A stretch of 41,511 bases of DNA from Lachnospiraceae bacterium (GCA_017623215.1 JAGAPO010000074.1:1-41511), one strand, 5' to 3'; positions 16,012 through 24,003 are shown, counted from the stretch's first letter. A program made the numbers and translations. The notes: a model not told the origin generated them from the letters alone.

Positions 16012-16665
16012 TTACTCTCCGAAGACAGCCTTATAATCCTTCTGGAACTTCTCAATACCAGCATCAGTCAGCGGGTGCTTGCAGCACTGAACGATAACGC
16101 TGTAAGGAACCGTTGCAATATCAGCACCGGCCAGAGCGCAGTCCGTGATATGAATCGGATTGCGAACACTTGCAGCAATAATCTCAGTCTCAAGACCATA
16201 GATATTAAAAATCTCAGCAATATTACGAATCAAATCAATACCGGGAGTGGAGATATCATCCAGACGTCCCAGGAAAGGAGATACATAGGTCGCGCCTGCT
16301 CTCGCAGCCAGCAGCGCCTGGTTCGCCGAGAAGATTAACGTAACATTCGTCTTAATACCCTCAGAGGAAAGAACCTTTGTAGCCTTTAAGCCTTCCACTG
16401 TCATAGGGATCTTAACAACCATGTTCGGGTGAATCGCAGCGATCTCTCTGCCTTCCTTAATCATACCTTCTGCATCAACCGTAGTAGCCTTAACCTCTCC
16501 GCTGATAGGGCCGTCAACGATGCTCGCGATTTCCTTGATAACCTCGTTGAAATCTCTGCCTTCCTTTGCAATCAGGGACGGATTGGTCGTAACACCGCAA
16601 ATAACACCCATGTCATTTGCCTTTTTGATGTCTTCTACATTGGCTGTGTCGATGAAAAATTTCAT
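16012..16665 (-). CDS. tal: Transaldolase, FSA/TalC-type
   Basis: A 217-residue transaldolase of the short FSA/TalC subfamily. It moves a dihydroxyacetone unit between sugar phosphates, or may act as fructose-6-phosphate aldolase. FIDTAN opens the barrel, [14 protein letters not shown] follows, and Lys85 in VVKIPMT is the Schiff-base lysine. [15 protein letters not shown] and ADIATVPY are also typical. The ATG is preceded by TAGGAGGACAGAACA. A promoter at 16774-16802 drives it; the downstream partner is transketolase. Confidence 0.95.
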   Translation of the reverse strand: MKFFIDTANVEDIKKANDMGVICGVTTNPSLIAKEGRDFNEVIKEIASIVDGPISGEVKATTVDAEGMIKEGREIAAIHPNMVVKIPMTVEGLKATKVLSSEGIKTNVTLIFSANQALLAARAGATYVSPFLGRLDDISTPGIDLIRNIAEIFNIYGLETEIIAASVRNPIHITDCALAGADIATVPYSVIVQCCKHPLTDAGIEKFQKDYKAVFGE

Positions 16666-16773
16666 TGTTCTGTCCTCCTAAAATATTTATATATTAATTT
16701 GTTTTTGAAAAACCTGGCTCAATCGGGCATAATTCCCGTATATATCCGTGCAATTCACCTGCCGAACGAATTC

Positions 16774-16802
16774 ACTATACTATAGTTCCCATTTTTTTTC
16801 AA
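16774..16802 (-). promoter_or_regulatory. Sigma-A-type promoter of tal-tkt
   Basis: On the minus strand TTGAAA (16797-16802) and TATAGT (16774-16779) are 17 bases apart. The -10 lies in a palindrome, ACTATA-C-TATAGT (16774-16786), a possible operator. Confidence 0.65.
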
Positions 16803-16852
16803 TAGGGAAATCTGCAGGTGACGCAACTTTGTCCCAATCCATTGTATTGTAT

Positions 16853-18259
16853 TTACTCTAATTCGTCAAGGGTTCCGAACCGGTATCCTTCTTCTTCGAG
16901 CAGCGTCAGAACCTCGTCCAGCGCTTCCATGTTCGACTCGGACGTGTTATGTATCAGCGGAATTGCGCCGTTGTGATGATATGCCTTAAAATGATCAATG
17001 ACATACTGCTCTCCCGGCTGATTCTCGGTATCGTAGTCCTTATACGCGATACTCCAGAATATACTCTCATATCCCAGATCCTGCGTTAATTTGAGCGTCC
17101 GCTCACTGTACTCTCCCATGGGAGGCCGCAGGAACGGATCCATCTCATATCCGGTCTTCTCATACATATATTCCGCGCATTGCGTAATCTCCGCCTTTAA
17201 CTGGGCCACCGTCCTGCTCGGCATGCTCGGGTGAGTTGTGGTGTGATTTCCGACCATGTGCCCCTCTTCCTTCATCCGAATGACCAGCTCCGGGTTGGAT
17301 TTGATGAACGATTTGGTCACGAAGAACATCGCCTTTGCGTCGTGTGCCGCCAGTGTATCCAGAATCGGGTCCGTATATCCCAGCTCGTATCCGCAGTCAA
17401 AGGTCAGATAAATGACCTTGTCCGACGCAGATGCGTTCTTGTCACGGTAATAGGCCCCATATTGATTGATGTCGAATTCCTCTCCGCTTCCGGACGGCTC
17501 ATGATTCGTCTTTCTGGTGAACCACCAGGCGTATTTGGTATTGGAATAGACCGCGTATTCTCCGGCTGATGAATCCGTCGGAATCGGGGTCGGGGCCGCC
17601 GTTGGCTCCGGTGTCGCTGTCGGCATCTTCGTCGGGGCCGCCGTCGGCTTCGGTGTCTCGATTGGTGCCTTTGTCGGGGCCGCCGTCGGCTCCGGTGTCG
17701 CTGTCGGCATCTTCGTCGGGGCCGCGGTGGGTTCCGGAATTGGTGTCGCGGTCGGCGCTTTCGTCGGGGCTGCCGTCGGCTTAGCCGATTTCCCGGTCGG
17801 AGTCGCCCCTGTCTTTCCGGAGTCGGACGCGGCGGATTTTTCGTTCTCGGTTGTACTCTCGATTCCGCTTGTTGCCTCCCCGTTCTGTTCCCCCGTCATC
17901 TTATTTCCGTATACGGCGAGAATGACAATTACAATACCAACAAGCAGCAGCTCCAACAGCGTCTGCTTGTCTTTCCCTTTCTTTTTTCTTCCTCTGCCGC
18001 CGGAAGAGGAGCGCCCTCTGCTGTCTGCTGTCGAGCTGCGCGTACTACGCGATGCAGTGCTTCGGGATGAATTGCCGCTCGTATTCCGAGAGCTGCTGCT
18101 CCGCGTACTTCCGCCGCTTCTCGACGAATTGCTTCCCGTGCTCCGAGAACTGCTGCTCCGCGTACTTCCGCCGCTTCTCGACGAACTGCTTCCCTTGCTC
18201 CGCGTACTTCCTGTGTTTCGTGTTCCTGTCTTTTTTCCTGTATCTTTTGTCGTTGCCAT
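16853..18259 (-). CDS. Polysaccharide deacetylase, PdaA-like, with repetitive N-terminus
   Basis: A 468-residue NodB-fold deacetylase. Residues 1-98 form a highly basic Ser/Arg/Gly/Thr-rich low-complexity region. A single membrane segment follows (about 101-118), then a Pro/Thr/Ala-rich spacer (about 160-230), and the catalytic domain lies outside the cell (about 280-468). Motifs are YLTFDCGYE (Asp288), GNHTTTHPS (His339, His343), RPPMG (378-382) and IHNTS near the C-terminus. The TFDCGYE variant is characteristic of PdaA, which makes muramic-delta-lactam in spore cortex. The repetitive ends could anchor the enzyme in the wall or make contacts with DNA/anionic polymers; this is inference. The ORF starts 38 bases after the sirtuin gene ends, so the two are probably co-transcribed. 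Confidence 0.88.
   Translation of the reverse strand: MATTKDTGKKTGTRNTGSTRSKGSSSSRSGGSTRSSSSRSTGSNSSRSGGSTRSSSSRNTSGNSSRSTASRSTRSSTADSRGRSSSGGRGRKKKGKDKQTLLELLLVGIVIVILAVYGNKMTGEQNGEATSGIESTTENEKSAASDSGKTGATPTGKSAKPTAAPTKAPTATPIPEPTAAPTKMPTATPEPTAAPTKAPIETPKPTAAPTKMPTATPEPTAAPTPIPTDSSAGEYAVYSNTKYAWWFTRKTNHEPSGSGEEFDINQYGAYYRDKNASASDKVIYLTFDCGYELGYTDPILDTLAAHDAKAMFFVTKSFIKSNPELVIRMKEEGHMVGNHTTTHPSMPSRTVAQLKAEITQCAEYMYEKTGYEMDPFLRPPMGEYSERTLKLTQDLGYESIFWSIAYKDYDTENQPGEQYVIDHFKAYHHNGAIPLIHNTSESNMEALDEVLTLLEEEGYRFGTLDELE
17570..17790 (-). repeat. Coding repeats for the Pro/Thr linker
   Basis: The deacetylase linker is built from near-identical units encoding PTAAPTK(A/M)P(T/I)(A/E)TP. The DNA units (GTCGGGGCCGCCGTCGGC and variants) recur about five times, typical of a slippage-prone spacer. 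Confidence 0.7.
18087..18199 (-). repeat. 57-bp tandem repeat coding for SR-rich N-terminus
   Basis: A unit beginning CTGCTGCTCCGCGTACTTCC occurs at 18093 and again at 18150, period 57 bases (19 residues), inside the basic N-terminal region of the deacetylase. A partial third unit follows near 18200. Confidence 0.7.
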
Positions 18260-18297
18260 GATTCCTCACATTCTGTCGTCTCTGTTCGTGCTGCTTG

Positions 18298-19029
18298 TTA
18301 AAGACCGCTCGCCTGCAGCGATGCAAATGCTTCTCCAAGTCCCGACCGAATCAGCAGATCCGCTTCGTCGTCCCGCGGGGTTGCAGATTTATTGATCAGG
18401 ACCAGTTTATCCCCTTTATAGTATTGAATTAATCCTGCGGCGGGATACACCGTCAGGGAGGTTCCGCCCACGATCAGCATGTCCGCATGCGAGATAAAAT
18501 AGATTGCATCCTCCAGCGTCTGCTTATCCAGGCCTTCTTCATACAACACCACATCCGGCTTGATCATACCGCCGCACTCGCAGCGCGGGATTCCATCCCT
18601 TTGGCACACATAGTCTAAATCGTAAAATTTGCCGCATCTCATACAATAATTCCGATGAACTGAGCCGTGCAGCTCCAGCACATTACGGCTGCCGGCCAGC
18701 TGATGCAGGCCGTCGATATTCTGCGTCACAATTGCTTTAAGTCTTCCCTCCTGCTCCAGCCTCGCTAACATCTGATGCGTAATATTCGGCTTCGCGTCCG
18801 GGTAGATCATGCGCTCTTTGTAAAAGCGGTAGAATTCTTCCGGATTCCTCATAAAGAAGCTATGGCTGATGATCGTCTCCGGCGGGTATTTGTAGCTCTG
18901 GCGATAAAGGCCGTCCTCGCTTCGGAAATCAGGGATTCCGCTCTCTGTCGATACGCCTGCTCCGCCGAAAAATACGATATTTTGGCTTTCTTTTACTGAC
19001 TCGGCAAATTGTTTCATGCTATCTTCCAT
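18298..19029 (-). CDS. cobB: NAD-dependent protein deacylase, sirtuin
   Basis: A 243-residue Sir2-family enzyme that removes acyl groups from lysines using NAD. It has GAGVSTESGIPDFRS (about 22-36), TQNIDGLH with the LHGS catalytic-His motif, and a zinc site from CMRCG and CECGG. Further motifs are PDVVLYEEGL, GGTSLTVYPAAG, and LINKSAT near the C-terminus. Length is typical of bacterial class III/U sirtuins. A good promoter lies at 19141-19169. The downstream gene is the deacetylase at 16853-18259. Confidence 0.95.
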   Translation of the reverse strand: MEDSMKQFAESVKESQNIVFFGGAGVSTESGIPDFRSEDGLYRQSYKYPPETIISHSFFMRNPEEFYRFYKERMIYPDAKPNITHQMLARLEQEGRLKAIVTQNIDGLHQLAGSRNVLELHGSVHRNYCMRCGKFYDLDYVCQRDGIPRCECGGMIKPDVVLYEEGLDKQTLEDAIYFISHADMLIVGGTSLTVYPAAGLIQYYKGDKLVLINKSATPRDDEADLLIRSGLGEAFASLQASGL

Positions 19030-19140
19030 CTATGTCTCCTTTTCTGACGCTTGCTATACGGTCAAACCTATTACTGTTCCGGGAAATGTCTTATCCGATT
19101 ATGTCGGTAGAGATACTGATATAATCGCTACTTTGCATCC

Positions 19141-19169
19141 AGTATATCATAAAATCTATCTTTCTGCAA
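19141..19169 (-). promoter_or_regulatory. Promoter of cobB
   Basis: Minus-strand TTGCAG (19164-19169) and TATACT (19141-19146), spacing 17. The start would be near 19134, about 105 bases before the cobB ATG. Confidence 0.65.
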
Positions 19170-19185
19170 TTTCCTGACCCACAGA
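19161..19185. repeat. 25-bp direct repeat, copy 1
   Basis: TTTCTGCAATTTCCTGACCC plus ACAGA; it matches copy 2 at 19368-19392 with two mismatches. Confidence 0.65.
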
Positions 19186-19242
19186 AAATCAGTTCCTGTA
19201 TCAATCTCTTCAAAAAGTTTTTGTAAAATTTGAAAATAAGTC

Positions 19243-19317
19243 TTGACACCCCACTGCAACATGATATAATCATAAACAGGTTAGCAAAGGCGCTTCAGAT
19301 GACTGAGGCGCCTTTTT
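19243..19317 (+). ncRNA. Candidate very short transcript: promoter directly followed by terminator
   Basis: TTGACA (19243-19248) and a perfect TATAAT (19265-19270) with 16-base spacing are followed only about 10 bases after the expected start site by a 12-bp stem (19287-19298 with 19303-19314) and a T-run to 19317. No ORF fits. The unit would give an RNA of about 40 bases, or act as a regulated premature terminator for longer read-through. The next downstream gene starts at 19632 but has its own promoter. Confidence 0.5.
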
Positions 19318-19367
19318 ATGTTGCAGGGGTATTCCGGACTGCATGGGGATTGACTGAATATTGAATA

Positions 19368-19392
19368 TTTCTGCAATTTGCTGACCGACAGA
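19368..19392. repeat. 25-bp direct repeat, copy 2
   Basis: Second copy of the repeat at 19161-19185, starting 207 bases later. Together the copies bracket the promoter-terminator unit at 19243-19317. Confidence 0.65.
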
Positions 19393-19549
19393 TATCGCCA
19401 TTATCAGTATTATTCGATATATATCCATATTTTCTATTTCCGAGACAGTCCGGGCCGCGGTGCTTCCATCCAACTCTTTCACCGTGGTTCGGGCTGTTTC
19501 CCCTGTCTCCGTCTTCCAAACAGAACCCTTTATTCTTCTATATTGAACC

Positions 19550-19578
19550 TTGTATTCTCTCATTCTCCCACGTATAAT
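19550..19578 (+). promoter_or_regulatory. Promoter of the first isomerase gene (shared element)
   Basis: TTGTAT (19550-19555) and TATAAT (19573-19578), spacing 17, within CCTTGTAT-N6-ATTCTCCCACGTATAATA. The same sequence pattern recurs at 23861-23893. Confidence 0.75.
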
Positions 19579-19631
19579 ACAAGTATAAGTTCAAGGGGCG
19601 AAAGTGAATTCTTCCCCAAGAGGAGGCAGTT

Positions 19632-20510
19632 ATGGAATTATCAACGTCATTAAACATTTATTTCGGCGTAAAGAGCCGCTATGAGGATTTTCTTCTTCGT
19701 GCAAAGAATTGCGGTTTCAAGTGTTTTGACTTCAATCCATCAGATTACAGCTTCGCGGGCACGTTTTATTCCGCTGAGAATTGGCGAGAGAATATCAGGC
19801 ATATCAAGGAATATGCCGACAGCATCGGAGTTGCATTCACGCAGTCGCACGCGGCATTCGTCAGCTGGCCGGAGACCGAGGATACCAAAGCCCGGCTGAA
19901 AAAAAGCATAGAAGCGGCAAGCATCGCGGAGGTTCCGTGGGTGGTGATGCATCCGTTTTTTACCGATCAAGGAAGCAAAGAGGAGATATTAAAGGAAAAT
20001 ATTACGATCTTCGAACCGTATATCGCATATGCGAAATCGCTGAATGTCGGAATCGCAATCGAGAACATGTACAAACGTGTCTATCATTTCGGGAAGCCGA
20101 TTGACTGGGCCGGAAAGGATATGGGGCTGGAGGTCTTTTCCCGAAGTGAGGATTTGATCGCAATCGTAGATGTTCTGAATGCCAAGTACGGAAATGTCGG
20201 AATCTGCTGGGATACCGGCCACGCCCGCCTTTCTATGGACAGCCAGTATGAGGATATTGTAAAGATTGGCTCTCGACTCAAAGTGGTACATATGGCGGAT
20301 AACGATGCTCAGGGCGATGATCACATGCCCGCCTGCTATGGCACGGTTAACTGGAAGGAAATCATGCAGGCTTTGGATGCCATCGGCTACAGCGGAACCT
20401 TTAATTTTGAGACACACGCGTTCACCAAAGGACTTCCGGACGAGTTGAAGGACGACGCGGTAAAGCTGCTGTATAAAATCGGGAATTATATCGTCAATCT
20501 TCCTCGGTAA
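19632..20510 (+). CDS. Sugar phosphate isomerase/epimerase family protein (copy 1)
   Basis: A 292-residue xylose-isomerase-like TIM barrel (AP endonuclease family 2 fold), probably acting on a keto sugar or sugar acid. Metal-site candidates are Glu144 (IAIENM), Asp194 and His197 (ICWDTGHARLSMD), His220 (VVHMADN) and Glu260 (FNFETHAF). No signal peptide. The ATG follows AAGAGGAGGCAGTT. It stands alone between its promoter and the terminator at 20627-20662. A close paralogue of identical length is encoded at 28257-29135. Specific chemistry (isomerase, epimerase or 3-keto-glycoside-type hydratase partner) cannot be decided from sequence alone. Confidence 0.88.
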   Translation: MELSTSLNIYFGVKSRYEDFLLRAKNCGFKCFDFNPSDYSFAGTFYSAENWRENIRHIKEYADSIGVAFTQSHAAFVSWPETEDTKARLKKSIEAASIAEVPWVVMHPFFTDQGSKEEILKENITIFEPYIAYAKSLNVGIAIENMYKRVYHFGKPIDWAGKDMGLEVFSRSEDLIAIVDVLNAKYGNVGICWDTGHARLSMDSQYEDIVKIGSRLKVVHMADNDAQGDDHMPACYGTVNWKEIMQALDAIGYSGTFNFETHAFTKGLPDELKDDAVKLLYKIGNYIVNLPR

Positions 20511-20626
20511 CAGCCGTCATGTGCCGCCTGAGCCAATCCTCGTACCGGAACAGACGGAGAATCTGCTTGCCGAGTTTGCAGGGAACTAAAAATTGCACCC
20601 TATAGGTGAGAGCTCATAAAACAGTT

Positions 20627-20662
20627 AGTCCTTCGTATGGTTTTGAGATCATACGGAGGACT
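20627..20662 (+). terminator. Stem-loop after the first isomerase gene
   Basis: AGTCCTTCGTATG (20627-20639) pairs with CATACGGAGGACT (20650-20662) over 13 positions with one G-U, followed by TATTTGTATATTCTT. It lies 116 bases after the stop; the intervening DNA has no clear gene. Confidence 0.75.
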
Positions 20663-20684
20663 TATTTGTATATTCTTAAAACTT

Positions 20685-20751
20685 GCGGGCGGAGAATGAA
20701 GCTCCGCAGGACGTACGATACTCTCGATCGGAGAGTATAGAAGTGCGCCCG
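20685..20751. other. Structured noncoding segment between isomerase and pnuC
   Basis: Several inverted repeats are packed here. GCGGAG/CTCCGC lies at 20689-20694 and 20702-20707. A perfect ATACTCTC/GAGAGTAT lies at 20718-20725 and 20731-20738. An outer CGGGCG/CGCCCG (20686-20691, 20746-20751) competes with the first. The segment GTGCGCCCG at 20743-20751 resembles the 5' end of a bacterial group II intron (GTGCG), directly after a hairpin. No ORF or known riboswitch was recognised. Confidence 0.35.
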
Positions 20752-20797
20752 TTCGTTCCTAAAGGTGGGGGCAACAACCCGACAAATTGGAAGTTGA

Positions 20798-21478
20798 CTA
20801 TTTCTTTTCGCTCTGTCTGATTTTCATTTTTTTCCAACTTATATAACCATATATATCATTAACCAAAAATGCGATGAAACACACTACAACAGAGATATAC
20901 CGAATATCATATACACTTGCCATTACCCATAAAATTATCAATACAATATCATTTGAAGCATATGCTAATGCAAACAACGGACTTCTTCTAAAAGTGAGAT
21001 ATACGGCAATAAAACTGGTTGTGACGGACATTGTGCTCGGCACAATATTAGCAGTATTGAAATGTTCTAAAACAAAGTAAAGCAAAACCGTGATTGCTAT
21101 TGCACCAATCCACATAAACAATGTTTCTTTTTTGCTTATGGTATTGACTTTAACTTCTGCTTTGTTTTCTTTGTAGGGATTTCTCAACCACGATATTAAA
21201 GCAAAAACCGCCATTGGCATTGTCATACCAAGGTAAGTAATCATTTCGCCATAATAATCAAAACTAAACGAGATTATTCCATAAAGCAAACTGAACAATA
21301 CCATTAAGAGTTGTCCGAACGGATTTCCTTTTGCATTGAAAATAAGCGAGGTAACACCGACTAATGATGCTAATAATGTTAGATAGTTTTCTCTATCAAA
21401 CACACGAAAAGAAACCACAATCAGCAATACGGAAGAACTCCATAAAATAATCTCTAATTTTGAAAAATAGTTTTTCAC
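20798..21478 (-). CDS. pnuC: PnuC-family nicotinamide riboside (or related vitamin) transporter
   Basis: A 226-residue membrane protein with about seven hydrophobic segments and PnuC hallmarks. These include the family-type FNAKGNPFGQLLM segment, YYGEMITYLGMTMP and the terminal FLVNDIYGYISWKKMK. PnuC proteins mediate facilitated uptake of nicotinamide riboside; close relatives carry thiamine or riboflavin. A GTG start at 21476-21478 is preferred because AGGAGGG (21485-21491) precedes it by 7 bases; the ATG at 21514 lies inside the leader hairpin. The gene is visibly more AT-rich than its neighbours. It has its own promoter (21599-21627) and an attenuator-like leader. Confidence 0.88.
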   Translation of the reverse strand: MKNYFSKLEIILWSSSVLLIVVSFRVFDRENYLTLLASLVGVTSLIFNAKGNPFGQLLMVLFSLLYGIISFSFDYYGEMITYLGMTMPMAVFALISWLRNPYKENKAEVKVNTISKKETLFMWIGAIAITVLLYFVLEHFNTANIVPSTMSVTTSFIAVYLTFRRSPLFALAYASNDIVLIILWVMASVYDIRYISVVVCFIAFLVNDIYGYISWKKMKIRQSEKK

Positions 21479-21499
21479 TCCAAACCCTCCTAAAAAATA

Positions 21500-21549
21500 A
21501 ACATCCGTATGCACATCTTCTAAGACCTAACGATGTGCAAACGAATGTT
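21500..21549 (-). promoter_or_regulatory. Attenuator-like hairpin in the pnuC leader
   Basis: On the minus strand an 18-bp imperfect stem (21532-21549 with 21500-21517, two mismatches) is followed at once by TTATTTTTTA and then the AGGAGGG ribosome binding site. This is intrinsic-terminator geometry placed in a 5' leader. A smaller hairpin, CTGCTACCGAGTAGTAG, lies just upstream (about 21559-21575). Together they suggest a riboswitch or protein-controlled attenuator. Confidence 0.65.
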
Positions 21550-21598
21550 TTTAACATTCTACTACTCGGTAGCAGTTTTAACATATTAAATTTTCCAT

Positions 21599-21627
21599 AT
21601 GATAACACAAAAACGATATAAAAGCAA
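21599..21627 (-). promoter_or_regulatory. Promoter of pnuC
   Basis: Minus-strand TTGCTT (21622-21627) and TATCAT (21599-21604), spacing 17. The start is near 21592, giving a leader of about 115 bases. Confidence 0.6.
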
Positions 21628-21811
21628 TGTCAAATTCTAATGTATCTCACTCTTTCCATAAATAAAGTATATCAGAAAAATACTCCCATCTGCCGTACCA
21701 TTTCCATTTAGGCTTAGGCTTCTCGGTCACGCCGTTTCGCTTCGCCCGTTCCGGCACGATCAGCTCCGCGTCACTTCGTGCCGCTTCTTCAATCCCGGCA
21801 CGATACCGTCT
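21628..21811. other. Spacer between pnuC promoter and GHL6 gene
   Basis: The part near 21630-21690 is AT-rich like pnuC. The part at 21700-21811 has the GC-rich composition of the downstream gene and an open minus-strand frame of about 50 codons without a start codon. No convincing gene or terminator. Confidence 0.4.
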
Positions 21812-23698
21812 TTATCTCCGAAGCAGGAACGCCTGAAATCCGCATATTTCCGGCAGCACCAGTTCGGTATACCCATCCTGCACCGTAACGGCAAGCTCTT
21901 CTTCATCCGGAAGGGTACATGCGGCCCGGTATTCCCCGCAGACCCGGACGCGTCTTCCGCCCGGCAGCCAATTATGCTCTTCCACAATCCCCCTCATGCC
22001 TCTTAATTCGGGATACGTCGTTTTGACCATAAGCAGGGTTCCTTCGTTGCCCTCGAACAGCGCTGCGCGGGCGCTGGACGGCAGTTCGTCCGCCTGAAGT
22101 ACCTTCTGAGGAAGCAAAGAATCGATCAGCATCTTTACGAGATCCTTATGGAACTTTGCCTCCTTTTTGAAATAGCTCTTAAAAACAGCAAAGCAGATAT
22201 ACGCACGGCTGCCTTTTTTCGCCACTGCGCACAGCCCGTTCCCACCCTTGGGCGGTGTGTAAAAATATCCGTGCTCGCCATCCCAGATCTTATCGAAATA
22301 GGGCTCTATGTACGACGCGATTGAATCCTCGCTCTTTACCAGCCAGGAGGGTTCATAAAAGCTTCTCGTTTCCCCGTCGCCCAAATCATAATACGCGTCG
22401 GAATGCGTATCCTCTCCCACGAATTCCACGAAATCCCACAGCTCGCTGTCCGCCCGGAAGCTCTTTCCGCTCGAAAGCACCGCTCCTTTAAAATCGATCA
22501 ATTTTTTATGAAGCTTCTCCGATATCTCAATCTCATCCGGCAGCACCAGGAGCCTGAACTTCGAAAAGTCCATGTCCTCATCCATAACTTCATAACAGAT
22601 TTTAAGCTCAGAGAGCATTCGACAGACGCCTCTTTCGCTGTCATCGGGCTTTGCAAAATGGGTCTTCGGCGTTGTCTTGTTCCGAAGCACACATACGTCG
22701 CATATCGGCCTTGCCCCTTTTGTCCATCGCTCAAGCTCCTTTACAAATCCAAAGATTTCGCCCACGTCCTTGTAAAGAGCCTTACTTATCGTCCCATGCG
22801 GATGCATATGGTCACCGATGGATACGCCGTAGCCGTACAAAAGCGCATCATATACGTCATTTTCGAGAGATTCTTTGGTTCTAATTCCTCCAAAGTCCCC
22901 CCAATCGCCCACAAATCGGCCGGTCATATAGATTCTGTCCTCTGTAAAGTTCCTGAAATACGGCGCCTGTACGCCGAAGAAATCATACCCCCAAAAGCCG
23001 GAAGCCAGACATTCCAGCTCCACGTGGCTTTGCATGTCTGCAATCACTTCATAATTAAAGCTGTTTAAATACAGCCGTTTGTCCCGCGGAACAAGCGCCC
23101 GGATCTCCCTCATAACATCCAGATAAGTCTCATATGCAAATGCAAATACCTGCTCCTCGTTGGTGATGTCAATTCCCTGCTCCCGCATCTTACGGGTGCA
23201 GCGCGGACAGTAGCAGCTTTTCGGAATCAGGCAGTCCATGAAGATCCCGTCGGGCTCTAATTCCAGCACTTCCCGAATCTCCGCAAGCAGATGCTGCCTG
23301 TAGCCGGTGTTAAAGCACATCGAGCGGAAAAAATTGTTGTTGACCCGGTCGCCGCTCATGACTTCCCCTTGTCGGCTGACTTTCATGTATTCGGGGTGCT
23401 TCAGGCAGAGCTCATGATTCAGACCGCCGTTTATGTAGGCGGTAACTCCGATATTCAATCTGTGGCACTCCCGAATCAGGTCCTCCAGCATACTGCCTTT
23501 CATCCCCTTATAAGGAGTCCCAATCCTGGTATTGTAATAAGAAAATCCGATATTGCACCTTGCAAATACATTGACATATGCAATATTTGCTTCCTGCATG
23601 GTCCTGGCAAAATCCGCCGCGTCAAATTCCCGTCCAAATCCTGTGATCCCCGGCATTGTGTGAAAATCAAAATGCGCGGCTCTGTTCATCTCTCTCAT
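21812..23698 (-). CDS. GHL6-type putative glycoside hydrolase with trimerisation-like domain
   Basis: A 628-residue protein resembling the hypothetical glycosyl hydrolase 6 group of TIM-barrel enzymes. The N-terminal barrel (about 8-330) has DFHTMPG, YVNVFARCNIGFSYYNT, GVTAYINGGLN and DGIFMDCLIP (Asp155). SCYCPRC at 161-167 may bind metal. The middle region (about 335-500) resembles the glutamine-amidotransferase-like trimerisation domain of GH42 enzymes, and a small beta domain ends the chain. No signal peptide. The ATG at 23696-23698 follows AAAGGAGCGGGAAGA; a 21-residue upstream extension is rejected. It is divergent from the plus-strand operon at 24004. The substrate is unknown. Confidence 0.78.
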   Translation of the reverse strand: MREMNRAAHFDFHTMPGITGFGREFDAADFARTMQEANIAYVNVFARCNIGFSYYNTRIGTPYKGMKGSMLEDLIRECHRLNIGVTAYINGGLNHELCLKHPEYMKVSRQGEVMSGDRVNNNFFRSMCFNTGYRQHLLAEIREVLELEPDGIFMDCLIPKSCYCPRCTRKMREQGIDITNEEQVFAFAYETYLDVMREIRALVPRDKRLYLNSFNYEVIADMQSHVELECLASGFWGYDFFGVQAPYFRNFTEDRIYMTGRFVGDWGDFGGIRTKESLENDVYDALLYGYGVSIGDHMHPHGTISKALYKDVGEIFGFVKELERWTKGARPICDVCVLRNKTTPKTHFAKPDDSERGVCRMLSELKICYEVMDEDMDFSKFRLLVLPDEIEISEKLHKKLIDFKGAVLSSGKSFRADSELWDFVEFVGEDTHSDAYYDLGDGETRSFYEPSWLVKSEDSIASYIEPYFDKIWDGEHGYFYTPPKGGNGLCAVAKKGSRAYICFAVFKSYFKKEAKFHKDLVKMLIDSLLPQKVLQADELPSSARAALFEGNEGTLLMVKTTYPELRGMRGIVEEHNWLPGGRRVRVCGEYRAACTLPDEEELAVTVQDGYTELVLPEICGFQAFLLRR

Positions 23699-23759
23699 TC
23701 TTCCCGCTCCTTTCTCCGACTTTCCTATCCACTCTCTGACTTTCCTGACTGATAGTACC

Positions 23760-23788
23760 ATTATAACGTACCGTTCTTTTTTTGTATA
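23760..23788 (-). promoter_or_regulatory. Probable promoter of the GHL6 gene
   Basis: Minus-strand TATAAT (23760-23765) with TATACA (23783-23788, 4 of 6 matches to TTGACA) at 17-base spacing. The -35 is weak, which would suit activator control. Confidence 0.45.
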
Positions 23789-23862
23789 CTCACAATCTCA
23801 ACGGAAGTTTGTACAATCGTAAATGATAGCAACCTCCTTACGAAAAAGGCACAAATTTCGCC

Positions 23863-23892
23863 TTGTATGGCCGGATTCTCTCCACGTATAAT
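23863..23892 (+). promoter_or_regulatory. Promoter of the plus-strand carbohydrate operon (shared element)
   Basis: TTGTAT (23863-23868) and TATAAT (23887-23892), spacing 18, within CCTTGTAT-N6-ATTCTCTCCACGTATAATA. This nearly duplicates the promoter at 19550-19578. The leader before 24004 is about 105 bases and carries GGAGG just before the ATG. Confidence 0.75.
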
Positions 23893-24003
23893 AGATCTAC
23901 TAAAAGATTATCACCCATCTGTGGACGCTCCCCTAACGAGAGTCCATAGAATAAAACCTGCATGGGATAACGTTCTTTATCTTTGCAGAAATGGAGGCTT
24001 TTT

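Noticed and set aside
18045..18338. Minus-strand ORF rich in EKRRKYAEQQ repeats
   Set aside because: It is the shifted frame of the 57-bp repeat in the deacetylase gene, so its repeats are a by-product.
19270..19563. 97-residue minus-strand ORF between cobB and the isomerase
   Set aside because: It covers a terminator, a direct repeat and part of a promoter, has no ribosome binding site and no family.
20511..20580. Plus-strand tail reading HVPPEPILVPEQTENLLAEF before a TAA at 20587-20589
   Set aside because: It reads like a protein C-terminus but is out of frame with the isomerase and lacks a start; it may be debris, too short to call.
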